Assembly: GCA_910585905.1 (NCBI GenBank)
Contig: CAJUID010000002.1
Location: 142,567-206,566, forward strand
Direction: 5' to 3'
Source: an uncultured Lachnospiraceae bacterium
Lineage (GTDB): Bacteria > Bacillota > Clostridia > Lachnospirales > Lachnospiraceae
DNA length: 64,000 nt
Part shown: positions 17,192 through 26,105 of the stretch, piece by piece
Position numbering within the stretch: position 1 is the stretch's first letter
Layout of the letters: each line of letters opens with the position of its first letter
Notes under the pieces: model-generated
What the model was told of the DNA's origin: nothing
Seen by the model: the letters and a program-made list of their open reading frames with translations, nothing else
The model's database searches: none
Position numbers and translations under genes: made by a program

Positions 17192-17305
17192 ATGATGAAC
17201 ATTCGGAACAAAGTGCAATTATAATGTCAGGGCGTCATTCTGATATAATTTCCCACCGAAAGCTGTAATGCTTTTTATAGAGGCTGAAATAGATGATTTT
17301 GAAGG

Positions 17306-17500
17306 CTTGTTTTTGTTCCTACCGCAGCACTTAGACAGGAAGGAACATCATATTATTATTTGCAGCCATCACGGGAAATTGAATTAGAATCTGCTCCAAT
17401 TAAAGCAATATGTAGAGTGTTAGAAAATGCGGAATTAAATTATAAAACCTGCAAAACATGGACAACAGATGGCTTTTACCGAAAAACAAAAGAAATGGTT
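17306..17500 (+). pseudogene. Nucleoside phosphorylase fragment
   Basis: The frame reads LVFVPTAALRQEGTSYYYLQ, then PSREIE and KTWTTDGFYRKTKEMV. These are the substrate-binding regions of uridine-phosphorylase-type nucleoside phosphorylases (R-x-EGTSYHY and KTWTTDAFYRET in typical members). Both the N-terminal 100 or so residues and the C-terminal part with the catalytic Glu region are absent. The fragment ends 54 bases before the aminoglycoside nucleotidyltransferase gene, suggesting that a deletion or insertion joined them. Confidence 0.7.
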
Positions 17501-17553
17501 TTTTTTACAGCAGCCATGAAAATTACAGTGCAGGCGATAACGGAGGTGTGATT

Positions 17554-18414
17554 ATGAGAACAGAAAATGAAATGTACGACCTTATTTTAGGCATTGCAAA
17601 AAGTGATGTCAGGATTAAAGCTGTTTATATGAATGGTTCAAGAACAAACGAAAAAGTTCCAAAAGATATTTTTCAAGATTATGATATTGTTTATGTTGTG
17701 GAAGACACCAAAAGTTTTATAGAAGACAAAGACTGGATTAATCTTTTTGGAGAAATTTTTTACATGCAATATCCTGATGAAAATCCATATTATCCAAGTG
17801 ATAAGAAAAACTCGTATGGATGGCTCATGCAATTTGCAGACGGAATTAGAATTGACTTAAGAGTGCAGTCTATTGATTACGCACTACAGCATATTCAAGA
17901 TGATAAACTATGCAAAATTTTGTTAGATAAAGAATCTATATTACCCGAAATAGAAGCAGCAACAGATTGTCAGTATTGGGTTAAAGAGCCAACGGAAGAA
18001 CAATATTTAGCAGTTTGTAATGAGTTTTGGTGGTGTACCAATAATATAGCAAAAGGATTATGGCGGGAGGAGATTCCTTATGTACAGGACATGACAAATC
18101 ATGTTGTAAGAGCTCAGCTTATTACTATGTTAAATTGGAAAGTTGGTATCTTAACAGAATGGTCAGTAAGCACCGGAAAATCATCAAAATATCTGTATAA
18201 GTGGCTTTCAGATGAAGAATGGCAAATGTTTATGGCAACTTATTTCGATGCGAATATTGATAATGCATGGAAGTCTGTTTTGGGTATGTGCGAGTTGTTT
18301 AGCATCGCGGCACAGTTTGTTGGGAAGAAACTTGGATGGGAATATAATGAAAAAGAGGGGAAAGCGGCCAGGGCTTTCTTGGAATATGTACACCAATTAC
18401 CAAGGAATAGATGA
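17554..18414 (+). CDS. Aminoglycoside 6-nucleotidyltransferase, ANT(6) family
   Basis: The 286-residue protein begins MRTENEMYDLILGIAKSD and has the nucleotidyltransferase site GSR (28-30) followed by QDYDIVYVV, with Asp42 and Asp44 as metal ligands, then RIDLRV with a third acidic residue. Later blocks EFWWCTNNIAKGL and LNWKVGI match AadE/AadK proteins, which transfer AMP to the 6-hydroxyl of streptomycin. It is divergent from plasmid-borne aadE and closer in style to chromosomal AadK-like proteins, so resistance is likely but unproven. GGAGG lies 8 bases before the ATG at 17554; the frame's earlier start is inside the phosphorylase fragment. Confidence 0.85.
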   Translation: MRTENEMYDLILGIAKSDVRIKAVYMNGSRTNEKVPKDIFQDYDIVYVVEDTKSFIEDKDWINLFGEIFYMQYPDENPYYPSDKKNSYGWLMQFADGIRIDLRVQSIDYALQHIQDDKLCKILLDKESILPEIEAATDCQYWVKEPTEEQYLAVCNEFWWCTNNIAKGLWREEIPYVQDMTNHVVRAQLITMLNWKVGILTEWSVSTGKSSKYLYKWLSDEEWQMFMATYFDANIDNAWKSVLGMCELFSIAAQFVGKKLGWEYNEKEGKAARAFLEYVHQLPRNR

Positions 18415-18610
18415 TATATGGATTCGCATTTACAATGTATATACATAGTTATTGCCCTTTTCTTTTTTGTTACTTTTGATACCATTCTGAAACACTTCTT
18501 TCAGAGTCATTTCAAAAAGGGAACAAATCATTTCTGATTCAATCCCTTCCTTTCATTTTTGATATGAATATATAGAAAAAGAGATACCGAAGTACCTCTT
18601 AATCATCAAG

Positions 18611-18830
18611 CTATGCAACCTTTGTATAATTGATTACTGAGATCTCCTGCATAAGCTGTTTGGCTGTGTTCACTAACTTCTCTAACTGTCGTGCTGTTTC
18701 ATCTGAATAATATTTTGCGCCGCACTGCGCACACTCTTCACAGGGGACATTTTTCACGATAATCACACATTCCTTACAATTGGCTTTTTGGCTTCTACAG
18801 GTAAAGTTACATTATCGTTGTTAAAACATG
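18611..18830 (-). pseudogene. YgiT-type zinc-finger antitoxin remnant
   Basis: On the minus strand, one frame reads CFNNDNVTLPVEAKK and, after a one-base shift at an A run near 18785, the other reads CKECVIIVKNVPCEECAQCG and ends in ISVINYTKVA. The CxxC pairs and the ending are those of YgiT/MqsA-type zinc-finger proteins, the antitoxin halves of toxin-antitoxin pairs. No start codon is left and no toxin gene adjoins. The remainder of the gap 18415-18902 holds no intact gene. Confidence 0.65.
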
Positions 18831-18902
18831 GGGGTTGATTTTATCTGAATTCTGTTTTAAAATGAATTCTAAGCGTATATAAATGAATAAGGAGACAGTT
18901 GT

Positions 18903-19265
18903 ATGGAGAAATGTATTTTAGTAGTTGACGACGATGCGATGAATTTAAAGAGGACAAAAATAATTCTTCAAAATTATTATGATGTGCTTTTTGCAAAATC
19001 AGGAGAGGAAGCTTTGCATATGTTAAAAAGTGAAAAAATAGATATGGTTCTTCTTGATATTGCAATGCCCAACATGAATGGGATTGAAACGTTTGAACGC
19101 ATGAGAGATGATGCTATTGATATTCCCGTGATTTTCCTGACGGCATCGGGTGACGAGGATGACGTACTAGATGCGCTTAGCTTGGGAGCTGTTAATTATC
19201 TGAAAAAGCCATATATACCACAGGAATTGCTAAAACGAATTGCAAAGGGGTTTGAGAAAAAATGA
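18903..19265 (+). CDS. Single-domain response regulator (CheY-like receiver)
   Basis: The 120-residue protein is only a receiver: acidic triad DDD at 9-11, phosphoacceptor Asp52 in VLLDIAMPN, Thr in FLTAS and Lys in YLKKPY. It has no output domain, so it probably works by protein contact or as a phosphate carrier. AAGGAG precedes the ATG. Its stop codon overlaps the start of the hybrid kinase by 4 bases (ATGA), giving a tightly coupled phosphorelay operon. Confidence 0.88.
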   Translation: MEKCILVVDDDAMNLKRTKIILQNYYDVLFAKSGEEALHMLKSEKIDMVLLDIAMPNMNGIETFERMRDDAIDIPVIFLTASGDEDDVLDALSLGAVNYLKKPYIPQELLKRIAKGFEKK

Positions 19266-21775
19266 GAACGGAAGAGCAGACAAGTATGCATCTGCTTTTG
19301 GCAAGTATTATTACCGTGTTTGGCGTGATGCTGATTTTTGCTACGATAGTTATGTCATGGGAGTCTTGGATGATTCCGATTATTGTAATTGGTAGTTCTG
19401 CTGTGTGGTGTCTGCATATTGGAAGATCTGGCTCCAATGTTTTATATGAAAATTTGTGTATTGGACTTCTGATGATCGGATTTTTTTTCTTTGCTGTACA
19501 CCAAGCCGTTTTGTTTGAAATATCTGCTGTGGCTTGTATGTTGGTTCTTATTTTTTCCATGTTTGACAGAAAACGTTTGCTGTATATGACGATTGTGCTG
19601 TATTTGTTTTCGCTGTTATATCATTTTTTGCTTTTACATACCATCTCTCTTGATATGGGTTATCAAAACATGGTGCGGCTGGGAATTGGCGGTGTGATAG
19701 TATTTGGTGCGGCAGCGATTGCAAGGTACCGAATTAACAGAAGAAACAGCGCAAGAAAACATTATGACAACACACTTGCTCAATTAGAAAAGGCAGGAAG
19801 GCAAAACGCTGATTTTATGTCAAATGTATCCCACGAACTTAGGACGCCTATTAACATGGTTATTGGAATCAGTGAAGTTACACTGGAAAAAAACATTTCA
19901 CCAGAAATTTTAGAAGACATACGGTCCATACAAATGGCCGGAAAACGTCTGTCCAATCAAATTAATAATATTTTAGATTATACAGAGATTGTGGAAGGCA
20001 CACTTACTGCAGCAAAAGAAGAATATATGATCACATCTCTGCTTAACGATGTCATCACCACAATTGCTATGCAAAACAGCAGACAGCAACTGGAAATTGT
20101 GTTCGATATGAATCCCAGAATGCCCACAGTACTGATTGGGGATGCCGAAAAAATTTCACATGTACTAAAAATTCTAGTAGAAAATTCCATCAAATTTACA
20201 GAAGAGGGCGGCATTGACATCTGTATTGATTATCGTAAAGAAAGTTATGGCATTAACTTGATTATAGATATTTACGATACCGGAATTGGCATGACGGATT
20301 CTCAGATTACGCAGATGTGTAACGATTTTTATCAGGCAGAATCTGGAAGCGATCGTTATGCCAGTGGACTTGGACTTGGACTTCCAATTGCAAGAGGCCT
20401 TCTTCATGCCATGGGTGGATTTATTCATTTTGACAGTAAATCGCAGGAAGGTTTACAGACTCACATCGTTATCCCTCAGGAAGTGAAAGACCATACGCCA
20501 AGTATGTCTATTTCCAATGTAGAAAGTATCTGTGTCGCATGTTATTTCAGAACCGAAAAATACAGCTGTGACGAAGTAAGAGGCTACTATGACAAAATGA
20601 TTTTACATATGATAGAAGGACTTAACATCAAAGGATATCAGACCCATAATTTTGACGGACTGCTAAAATTGCTGAAACATCATAAAGTGACCCATTTGTT
20701 TATAGCACAGATGGAATATGAAGAGAACAGTTCTTATTATGAAAATCTTCCGAAAGACATTCAAGTTGTAATCATTGCTAATAAAGATTTTTCCTTGCAC
20801 AGCAACAGCAGACTGCTTGTGCTCCGCAAACCATTTTTTGCTCTTTCCGTTGTAAATCTGTTAAACGGAGAAGCAAAAGAAAATAGATTCGAGGAAGCGC
20901 AGGCCGCAGGCCGCAGACCGTTTTCCTGTGTCGATGTGCATGTTTTAGTTGTAGATGACGAAGAGATGAATCTTTTAGTGGCAAAAGGTGTTTTAGGAAG
21001 CTATGGCATACAGGTAGATACTTGCCTAAGCGGCAGGGAAGCAATTACACGATGCCAAACCAATACCTATGATATTGTTTTTTTGGATCATATGATGCCT
21101 GGTTTTGACGGTGTGGAAACACTTAGGCAAATTCGGGAAATTAACAATGGAATTTATCAGGATTTGCCAATCATTGCTTTAACTGCAAATACCATCAGTG
21201 GAGCAAGGGAAATGTTTCGATACGAGGGCTTTACAGAGTTTATACCAAAACCGATTGAACGGGCTGTTTTAGAAAGAGTACTGCGCAAATGCCTTCCTAA
21301 AAATAGCATTCAATATCATACTGCATTTTTAAATTCCAATTATGTTCATACAGAAAAAGATATATCCGAAAATTTCCCATCCAATGAACAGATACCAGAA
21401 GAAACAGGGTCAGACTCCCCGCTTTTGTCTTTAAACGACCTTGCGCAATATGGCATCAATGTGCAATTGGGGTTGGATTATTGTTCAGGGGAAAAAGATT
21501 TTTATATGGAAATGCTTGAAACGTTCTTGTCTCAATATGCAGAAAAAAAAGAGGAAATCGTTTCCCTATATGAAGCTGCGGATTGGGCCAATTACGCAAT
21601 TAAAGTTCATGCATTAAAAAGCACATCATTAACGATTGGTGCAGAACAGCTTTCTGAATGTGCAAAGGCACTAGAAAAGGCTGGAAAGGAAGAAGATGTG
21701 GACTATATCCAAGAAAACCATGCCCTGCTGCTTGAGTTGTATGATAAAATTTGTAAAACCATTGACAAAATATAG
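19262..21775 (+). CDS. Hybrid sensor histidine kinase with receiver and HPt domains
   Basis: The 837-residue protein has five or six N-terminal membrane helices (about 10-160), a dimerisation domain with His191 in NVSHELRTPINMVIG, and an ATPase domain (about 300-410, DTGIGMTD and GLGLGLPIA). Residues 415-550 look like a degenerate receiver without the Asp. A complete receiver follows (about 558-680, Asp608 in VFLDHMMPG), then an HPt domain with His783 in VHALKS. So all modules of a phosphorelay except a DNA-binding output sit in one chain. It is co-translated with the receiver upstream and lies 50 bases before the second hybrid kinase. Confidence 0.88.
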   Translation: MRTEEQTSMHLLLASIITVFGVMLIFATIVMSWESWMIPIIVIGSSAVWCLHIGRSGSNVLYENLCIGLLMIGFFFFAVHQAVLFEISAVACMLVLIFSMFDRKRLLYMTIVLYLFSLLYHFLLLHTISLDMGYQNMVRLGIGGVIVFGAAAIARYRINRRNSARKHYDNTLAQLEKAGRQNADFMSNVSHELRTPINMVIGISEVTLEKNISPEILEDIRSIQMAGKRLSNQINNILDYTEIVEGTLTAAKEEYMITSLLNDVITTIAMQNSRQQLEIVFDMNPRMPTVLIGDAEKISHVLKILVENSIKFTEEGGIDICIDYRKESYGINLIIDIYDTGIGMTDSQITQMCNDFYQAESGSDRYASGLGLGLPIARGLLHAMGGFIHFDSKSQEGLQTHIVIPQEVKDHTPSMSISNVESICVACYFRTEKYSCDEVRGYYDKMILHMIEGLNIKGYQTHNFDGLLKLLKHHKVTHLFIAQMEYEENSSYYENLPKDIQVVIIANKDFSLHSNSRLLVLRKPFFALSVVNLLNGEAKENRFEEAQAAGRRPFSCVDVHVLVVDDEEMNLLVAKGVLGSYGIQVDTCLSGREAITRCQTNTYDIVFLDHMMPGFDGVETLRQIREINNGIYQDLPIIALTANTISGAREMFRYEGFTEFIPKPIERAVLERVLRKCLPKNSIQYHTAFLNSNYVHTEKDISENFPSNEQIPEETGSDSPLLSLNDLAQYGINVQLGLDYCSGEKDFYMEMLETFLSQYAEKKEEIVSLYEAADWANYAIKVHALKSTSLTIGAEQLSECAKALEKAGKEEDVDYIQENHALLLELYDKICKTIDKI

Positions 21776-21825
21776 CTTTTGTTGCTTTTTTGATAGAATC
21801 CGGTTTTGAGAGGAGGAAATGCTGC

Positions 21826-24531
21826 GTGTTTAAAAAATGGCTGGAACTAATCTTTGACCATAAGATTAGTCTGCGGGAGCGTATGTTCCGCATAGCTACG
21901 GGCATATGTATGGTCGCATTAATATTTATTTTGCCTATGGGCAGAAACCTTTTCAATATACTGCTTTTAATAGTGAGCCTAATTGCTATTGCGCTGATTG
22001 TAAAATTTAGTATTCAAAAAAAATGTATCAATGCAGGAGCTACATTTATTTCGGTATTGTTCCTTATTCTTTTTCCATTAAGTTTTTTTTCAGCAGGTGG
22101 ATTTTACAGTGGAATGCCAGAATGGTTTGTGCTTTGTTTTATTTATATCAGCATAACCTTGGAAGGAAAACGGAAAGCTATATTTTTCCTGCTTTGTACG
22201 GCAGAAACCCTGCTCTGCTACTATGTTGCCTATTATTTTCCGGAATACGTTGCACAAAATATCCAGAAACATACCTTTTTTGATTCCGCAAATTCCGTTA
22301 TTATGGTAGGCGCATTAACGAGCGTATTGCTTTTATTTCTAAACCGATTGTATGAAGAGGAAAATAAGACTTCGATACAGCAGAAAAAGGAAATTGAAGA
22401 ATTAAACAAGGCGGAAAATCATTTCTTCTCTAGTATGAGCCATGAAATTCGGACTCCCATCAACACAATTATTGGATTAAATGAAATTATTCTAAGAGGC
22501 GATATTTCAGAAGACGTTGCTGAAAATGCCAGAAATATCCAGGGCGCCAGCAAAATGTTACTTACATTGATCAATGATATTTTGGATTTATCTAAGATCA
22601 AATCAGGAAAAATGGATATTGTAAATGTGTCCTATGAAACAGGAGCCCTTTTTTCTGAGATTGTCAATATGATCTGGATTAAAGCAAAAGAAAAAGGCCT
22701 GGATTTTCAGCTGCATGTAGATTCTTCCATTCCAAGTATGCTCTGTGGCGACGAAATTCGCATTAAACAGGTACTAATCAATTTACTAAACAACGCCGTG
22801 AAATATACAAGTGAAGGTTATGTTTCTCTCTCCGTTCGCTGCGAACGGCTGACACTAAATCGGGTACGTGTATGGTACACTGTGGAGGATACTGGATTGG
22901 GTGTAAAAAAAGAGAACATACCATATCTTTTCAATGCATTTAAAAGAGTAGATGAAGAAAAGAACAGGCATATTGAAGGAACCGGACTTGGACTTAGCAT
23001 TGTGCATCAGCTCGTGGAATTGATGGGAGGCGAGATTAGTGTGAACAGCGTTTATACAAAAGGATCTGTTTTCGTCGTTATGCTAGAACAAGATATTATT
23101 GAAAATGAAGCGTTGGGAACATTTACTTTGTCTTCCCGTACCAGAGTTCATGACACAGAGCAATATCAGCAGAGTTTTGAGGCTCCAGAAGCGCATATTC
23201 TCGTAGTAGATGACAATGAAATGAATCTGATGGTTGTGCGTAAGCTTCTTTTAGAAACAAAAATTCAGATAGATACCGCGGCAAGCGCAGCCGAATGCCT
23301 CAAACTGACGCAAATTCAGCATTATGATGGAATATTGATGGATCACCTGATGCCAGAAATGGATGGGATTACTTGTCTCCATGCTCTTCGTGCGCAGAGG
23401 GGAGGATTGTGCCAAGATACGCCTGTCATTGCACTAACTGCTAATGCCGGAAGCAGCAATCAGCTTCTTTATCGAAAAGAAGGATTCAGCGGTTATTTGG
23501 CAAAACCAGTTAGCGGTGCGCTGCTGGAAGCGGCTATGCTTAGTATTCTTCCTAAAGAACTGGTGGAACTAAACGAAGATATCAACCAATCAGAAATCGG
23601 AAAAGATGTCTTAATCTTTGAACAAGCCAAAAGACGTTCCTTGATTGTAACAACGGACAGCGTATGTGATCTGCCAGAATCTTTGATAAAAGAATTTGGC
23701 ATTTACGTATGCCCTTACTATGTCTGTACAGAAGAAGGACGGTTTCTAGATGAAATTGAACTTGGGGCGGATGAGCTTTTAGAACATATATCCGCCGGAA
23801 AAGTCGGTTTCTCCCAGGCTCCCACAGAAAAAGATTACGAACGGTTTTTTGCAGAAAGATTAACGGAAGCGCAAAACATTATACATATTACGATGGCCAA
23901 ACATGTTAGTCAGGGATATGAAAATGCGCTTGAAGCTGCAAAATCTTTTGAAAATGTCACTGTAATAGATTCTGGGCATCTCTCGAGCAGTATGGGATTA
24001 TCTGTTTTGTATGCCGCTTATATGGCAGAAAAACACGCTTCAAAAACGGAAATTATAAGAACAATAAAAAAATTAAGACGTTATATCTCTTCAGCTTTTA
24101 TTATAGACAGCACACATATGATGTGCCATGCAGGAAGAATACCTAAACGAATACAAATTCTCTGCGACACGCTTCTGCTGCATCCCATTATTGTGCTTAA
24201 AAAAAGTAAAATGGTCGTTGGTAGTATGGAGATAGGCAGTTTTGCACATGTTGCAAAACGTTATGTCCGAAAAGTCTTTTTGGATTCCAGAAATATTGAT
24301 CGGCGGATTTTATTTATTACATATGCCGGAATGAACGATGAAATGCTGCAGTATATTCAAGAGCTTGTACGCCAATATTGTCCGTTTAAACATGTTTATC
24401 TGCAGAAGGCGTCTTCCGCAATTGCAAGTAACTGTGGTCCTCGTTCGTTTGGCCTTCTGTTTATGAAAAAAAATGATGTAGAAATTTCCTTTTCCGATGC
24501 ATCCGAAGAGATAATAGAAAATAACTCTTAA
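21826..24531 (+). CDS. Hybrid histidine kinase fused to a C-terminal DegV (fatty-acid-binding) domain
   Basis: The 901-residue protein starts at a GTG at 21826, after AGGAGG. It has a membrane region (about 15-165), a coiled linker, His206 in SMSHEIRTPINTIIG, an ATPase domain (about 310-425, DTGLGVKK and GTGLGLSIVHQL), and a receiver (about 455-575, ILMDHLMPEMDG). From about 604 to 885 it carries a full DegV fold: SLIVTTDSVCDLPES, GFSQAP, VTVIDSGHLSSSMG and a basic fatty-acid pocket region. DegV/FakB proteins bind fatty acids for phosphorylation by FakA. Fused here, the domain could report lipid state to the kinase or be regulated by it. A terminator follows at 24577-24613. Confidence 0.88.
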   Translation: MFKKWLELIFDHKISLRERMFRIATGICMVALIFILPMGRNLFNILLLIVSLIAIALIVKFSIQKKCINAGATFISVLFLILFPLSFFSAGGFYSGMPEWFVLCFIYISITLEGKRKAIFFLLCTAETLLCYYVAYYFPEYVAQNIQKHTFFDSANSVIMVGALTSVLLLFLNRLYEEENKTSIQQKKEIEELNKAENHFFSSMSHEIRTPINTIIGLNEIILRGDISEDVAENARNIQGASKMLLTLINDILDLSKIKSGKMDIVNVSYETGALFSEIVNMIWIKAKEKGLDFQLHVDSSIPSMLCGDEIRIKQVLINLLNNAVKYTSEGYVSLSVRCERLTLNRVRVWYTVEDTGLGVKKENIPYLFNAFKRVDEEKNRHIEGTGLGLSIVHQLVELMGGEISVNSVYTKGSVFVVMLEQDIIENEALGTFTLSSRTRVHDTEQYQQSFEAPEAHILVVDDNEMNLMVVRKLLLETKIQIDTAASAAECLKLTQIQHYDGILMDHLMPEMDGITCLHALRAQRGGLCQDTPVIALTANAGSSNQLLYRKEGFSGYLAKPVSGALLEAAMLSILPKELVELNEDINQSEIGKDVLIFEQAKRRSLIVTTDSVCDLPESLIKEFGIYVCPYYVCTEEGRFLDEIELGADELLEHISAGKVGFSQAPTEKDYERFFAERLTEAQNIIHITMAKHVSQGYENALEAAKSFENVTVIDSGHLSSSMGLSVLYAAYMAEKHASKTEIIRTIKKLRRYISSAFIIDSTHMMCHAGRIPKRIQILCDTLLLHPIIVLKKSKMVVGSMEIGSFAHVAKRYVRKVFLDSRNIDRRILFITYAGMNDEMLQYIQELVRQYCPFKHVYLQKASSAIASNCGPRSFGLLFMKKNDVEISFSDASEEIIENNS

Positions 24532-24576
24532 ATTATTTTATGGAAGAATGCAACTGACTTTCCTCTTAATGGTAAA

Positions 24577-24613
24577 ATGCCTACACTTTAAAAATAGAGT
24601 GCAGGCATTTTTC
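24577..24613. terminator. Intrinsic terminator after the kinase-DegV gene
   Basis: ATGCCTACACT and AGAGTGCAGGCAT form a stem around a short A-rich loop, followed by TTTTTCT. The upstream side carries an A run, so it could work in both directions. The segment 24614-24846 holds an open frame on the minus strand with no ribosome site, which I do not call a gene. Confidence 0.75.
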
Positions 24614-24846
24614 TATACTCATAAACCATCTTAATTTCTGCAAGAAAGAATAGATTATATAATAGCTAATTGATGCTTTTAAAAATTCTAAACCTTGATT
24701 TATAATTTTTTGGTATCTTTTTTCATTTACATTTTTTAGCCAGGCGATTTTTCCTGAGATTATCAAGATACCAATCAAACCAATTTCCTTTCTGTCACGC
24801 AAACGAAATGGCAAGGCGCATAAGGAAAATGCGCTCGCTGAGCACA

Positions 24847-24885
24847 AGAAAAGACGGTACAGCCCTTGTATTCGGGGCTATACCG
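24847..24885 (-). terminator. Intrinsic terminator after rubrerythrin
   Basis: On the minus strand, GGTATAGCCCC and GGGCTGTACC form a hairpin with an 8-base loop, followed by GTCTTTTCTT. It lies 58 bases past the rubrerythrin stop codon. Confidence 0.7.
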
Positions 24886-24942
24886 CCTAATCTGAAATTA
24901 TCTTTCTCTAACCGTAAATATTTAGTATTACGGGCTTTTTTC

Positions 24943-25485
24943 TTATCCAAAATACCTTTTTAATAACCCTTCAAATGCCTTGCCGTGTCTAGCCTCATCT
25001 CTTGCCATTTCATGTACAGTGTCGTGAATTGCGTCAAGATTTGCAGCTTTTGCCTTCTTAGCTAACTCAAACTTTCCTGCTGTTGCACCGCATTCAGCTT
25101 CTACGCGCATCTCAAGGTTTTTCTTTGTGCTGTCTGTAACAACTTCACCAAGTAATTCAGCGAATTTTGCAGCATGTTCAGCTTCCTCATACGCAGCTTT
25201 TTCCCAGTAAAGGCCAATTTCAGGATAACCTTCGCGGTGAGCAACTCTAGACATTGCAAGATACATACCTACTTCTGAACATTCGCCATTAAAGTTATCG
25301 CGGAGTCCCTGAAGAATCTCCTCATCAACACCCTGCGCAACACCAACGATATGTTCAGCAGCCCATGACATTTCACCAGTCTGCTCTTTAAACTTATCAG
25401 CTCCAACTCCACACTGAGGACATTTCTCTGGAGCAGCATCCCCCTCATAAACATAACCACATACAGAACATACAAATTTTGCCAT
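24943..25485 (-). CDS. rbr: Rubrerythrin (N-terminal rubredoxin type)
   Basis: The 180-residue protein has a rubredoxin-like iron site at the N-terminus (Cys6, Cys9, Cys22, Cys25 in VCSVCGY and KCPQCG) and a ferritin-like di-iron domain (about 45-175) with EVGMYLAMSRVAHREGYPE, YEEAEHAAKF and MARDEARHGKAF. The domain order is that of reverse rubrerythrins, which reduce hydrogen peroxide in anaerobes. AAGGAG precedes the ATG. The promoter at 25561-25588 is overlapped by a dyad, and a PerR-like gene lies upstream on the same strand, so peroxide control is likely. Confidence 0.93.
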   Translation of the reverse strand: MAKFVCSVCGYVYEGDAAPEKCPQCGVGADKFKEQTGEMSWAAEHIVGVAQGVDEEILQGLRDNFNGECSEVGMYLAMSRVAHREGYPEIGLYWEKAAYEEAEHAAKFAELLGEVVTDSTKKNLEMRVEAECGATAGKFELAKKAKAANLDAIHDTVHEMARDEARHGKAFEGLLKRYFG

Positions 25486-25531
25486 AATTGAATTCTCCTT
25501 TTCTTTATATAATTTTTTTATTAATATCGCC

Positions 25532-25588
25532 TAATCAGTAATGGTTACTGATTAATGAGTATTATAACATGTTTTCACAGAATGTCAA
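25532..25588 (-). promoter_or_regulatory. Rubrerythrin promoter and 10-3-10 dyad
   Basis: On the minus strand, TTGACA (25588-25583), 16 bases, TATAAT (25566-25561). Just after it comes a perfect inverted repeat, TAATCAGTAA-3-TTACTGATTA (25532-25554), at the expected transcription start. It could be an operator or a stabilising 5' hairpin. It does not match the classic PerR box, so a regulator other than the neighbouring PerR-like protein is possible. Confidence 0.65.
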
Positions 25589-25650
25589 CAGCTTTTTTAA
25601 AATTTTTAAACTGTTAAATTTTTCAATCTAAAACATGCCCTATAAGTAAT

Positions 25651-26046
25651 TTAATCTAAATGATTTTTCTGGCAATCCTCACATAAACCGCGAAAATATA
25701 TAACATGATCTTCAATCATTCCGCTAAAACCTGCATTCGCAATGATATCGATATGGTCTATTCCATCCATTTCTAAATCAATTATGCTTCCGCAGCTTCT
25801 ACAGAGAAAGTGGTTATGCGGGGCAGTTTTTCCATCAAAATGTTCAAAACCGTCCCCGCAGTTAATGCGGAGAGCCTCGCCGTGTTCTACCAGAAAGTTT
25901 AAGTTTCGGTAGACTGTGCCAAGGCTGATGTTCGGGAAATCCTTTTTTAAATCATCATATACTGTTTCTGCGGTGGGATGTGCCGTGGTAGACATCAAAT
26001 ACGATTTGATTGCTTCGCGCTGTCTGCTGCGTCTGACCGTTGCCAT
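25651..26046 (-). CDS. Fur-family regulator, PerR-like
   Basis: The 131-residue protein starts at the ATG at 26046 after AGGAGG. The N-terminal winged helix (SRQREAIKSYLMSTTAHPTAETVYDDL, of which residues 6-32) and LGTVYRNLNFL are typical of Fur/PerR. Two CxxC pairs (LCRSCG and LCEDCQ) form the structural zinc site. HFDGKTAPHNHFLC supplies the regulatory-metal histidines. It is short for Fur (usually about 140-150) and fits PerR of Clostridia. Its own promoter has a 7-1-7 dyad, and rubrerythrin lies 165 bases downstream, consistent with peroxide sensing. Confidence 0.85.
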   Translation of the reverse strand: MATVRRSRQREAIKSYLMSTTAHPTAETVYDDLKKDFPNISLGTVYRNLNFLVEHGEALRINCGDGFEHFDGKTAPHNHFLCRSCGSIIDLEMDGIDHIDIIANAGFSGMIEDHVIYFRGLCEDCQKNHLD

Positions 26047-26060
26047 GGTACACCTCCTGT

Positions 26061-26105
26061 TAATGATAATCATTATTATTATAACTTTTTTTGGAATTTT
26101 GTCAA
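26061..26105 (-). promoter_or_regulatory. Promoter and Fur/PerR-type box of the PerR-like gene
   Basis: On the minus strand, TTGACA (26105-26100), 16 bases, TATAAT (26083-26078), then the palindrome TAATGAT-A-ATCATTA (26061-26075). A 7-1-7 palindrome of this composition is the hallmark of Fur-family operators. Its place just past the -10 element implies self-repression. Confidence 0.75.

Noticed and set aside
18415..18610. Short minus-strand frame beginning MTLKEVF near 18513
   Set aside because: Only 26 codons, no ribosome site confirmed, and no family recognised; may be another mobile-element remnant.
24581..24847. 88-codon frame on the minus strand between the kinase-DegV gene and rubrerythrin
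   Set aside because: It starts at an AT-rich stretch without ribosome site and runs through the terminator hairpin; composition is not protein-like.
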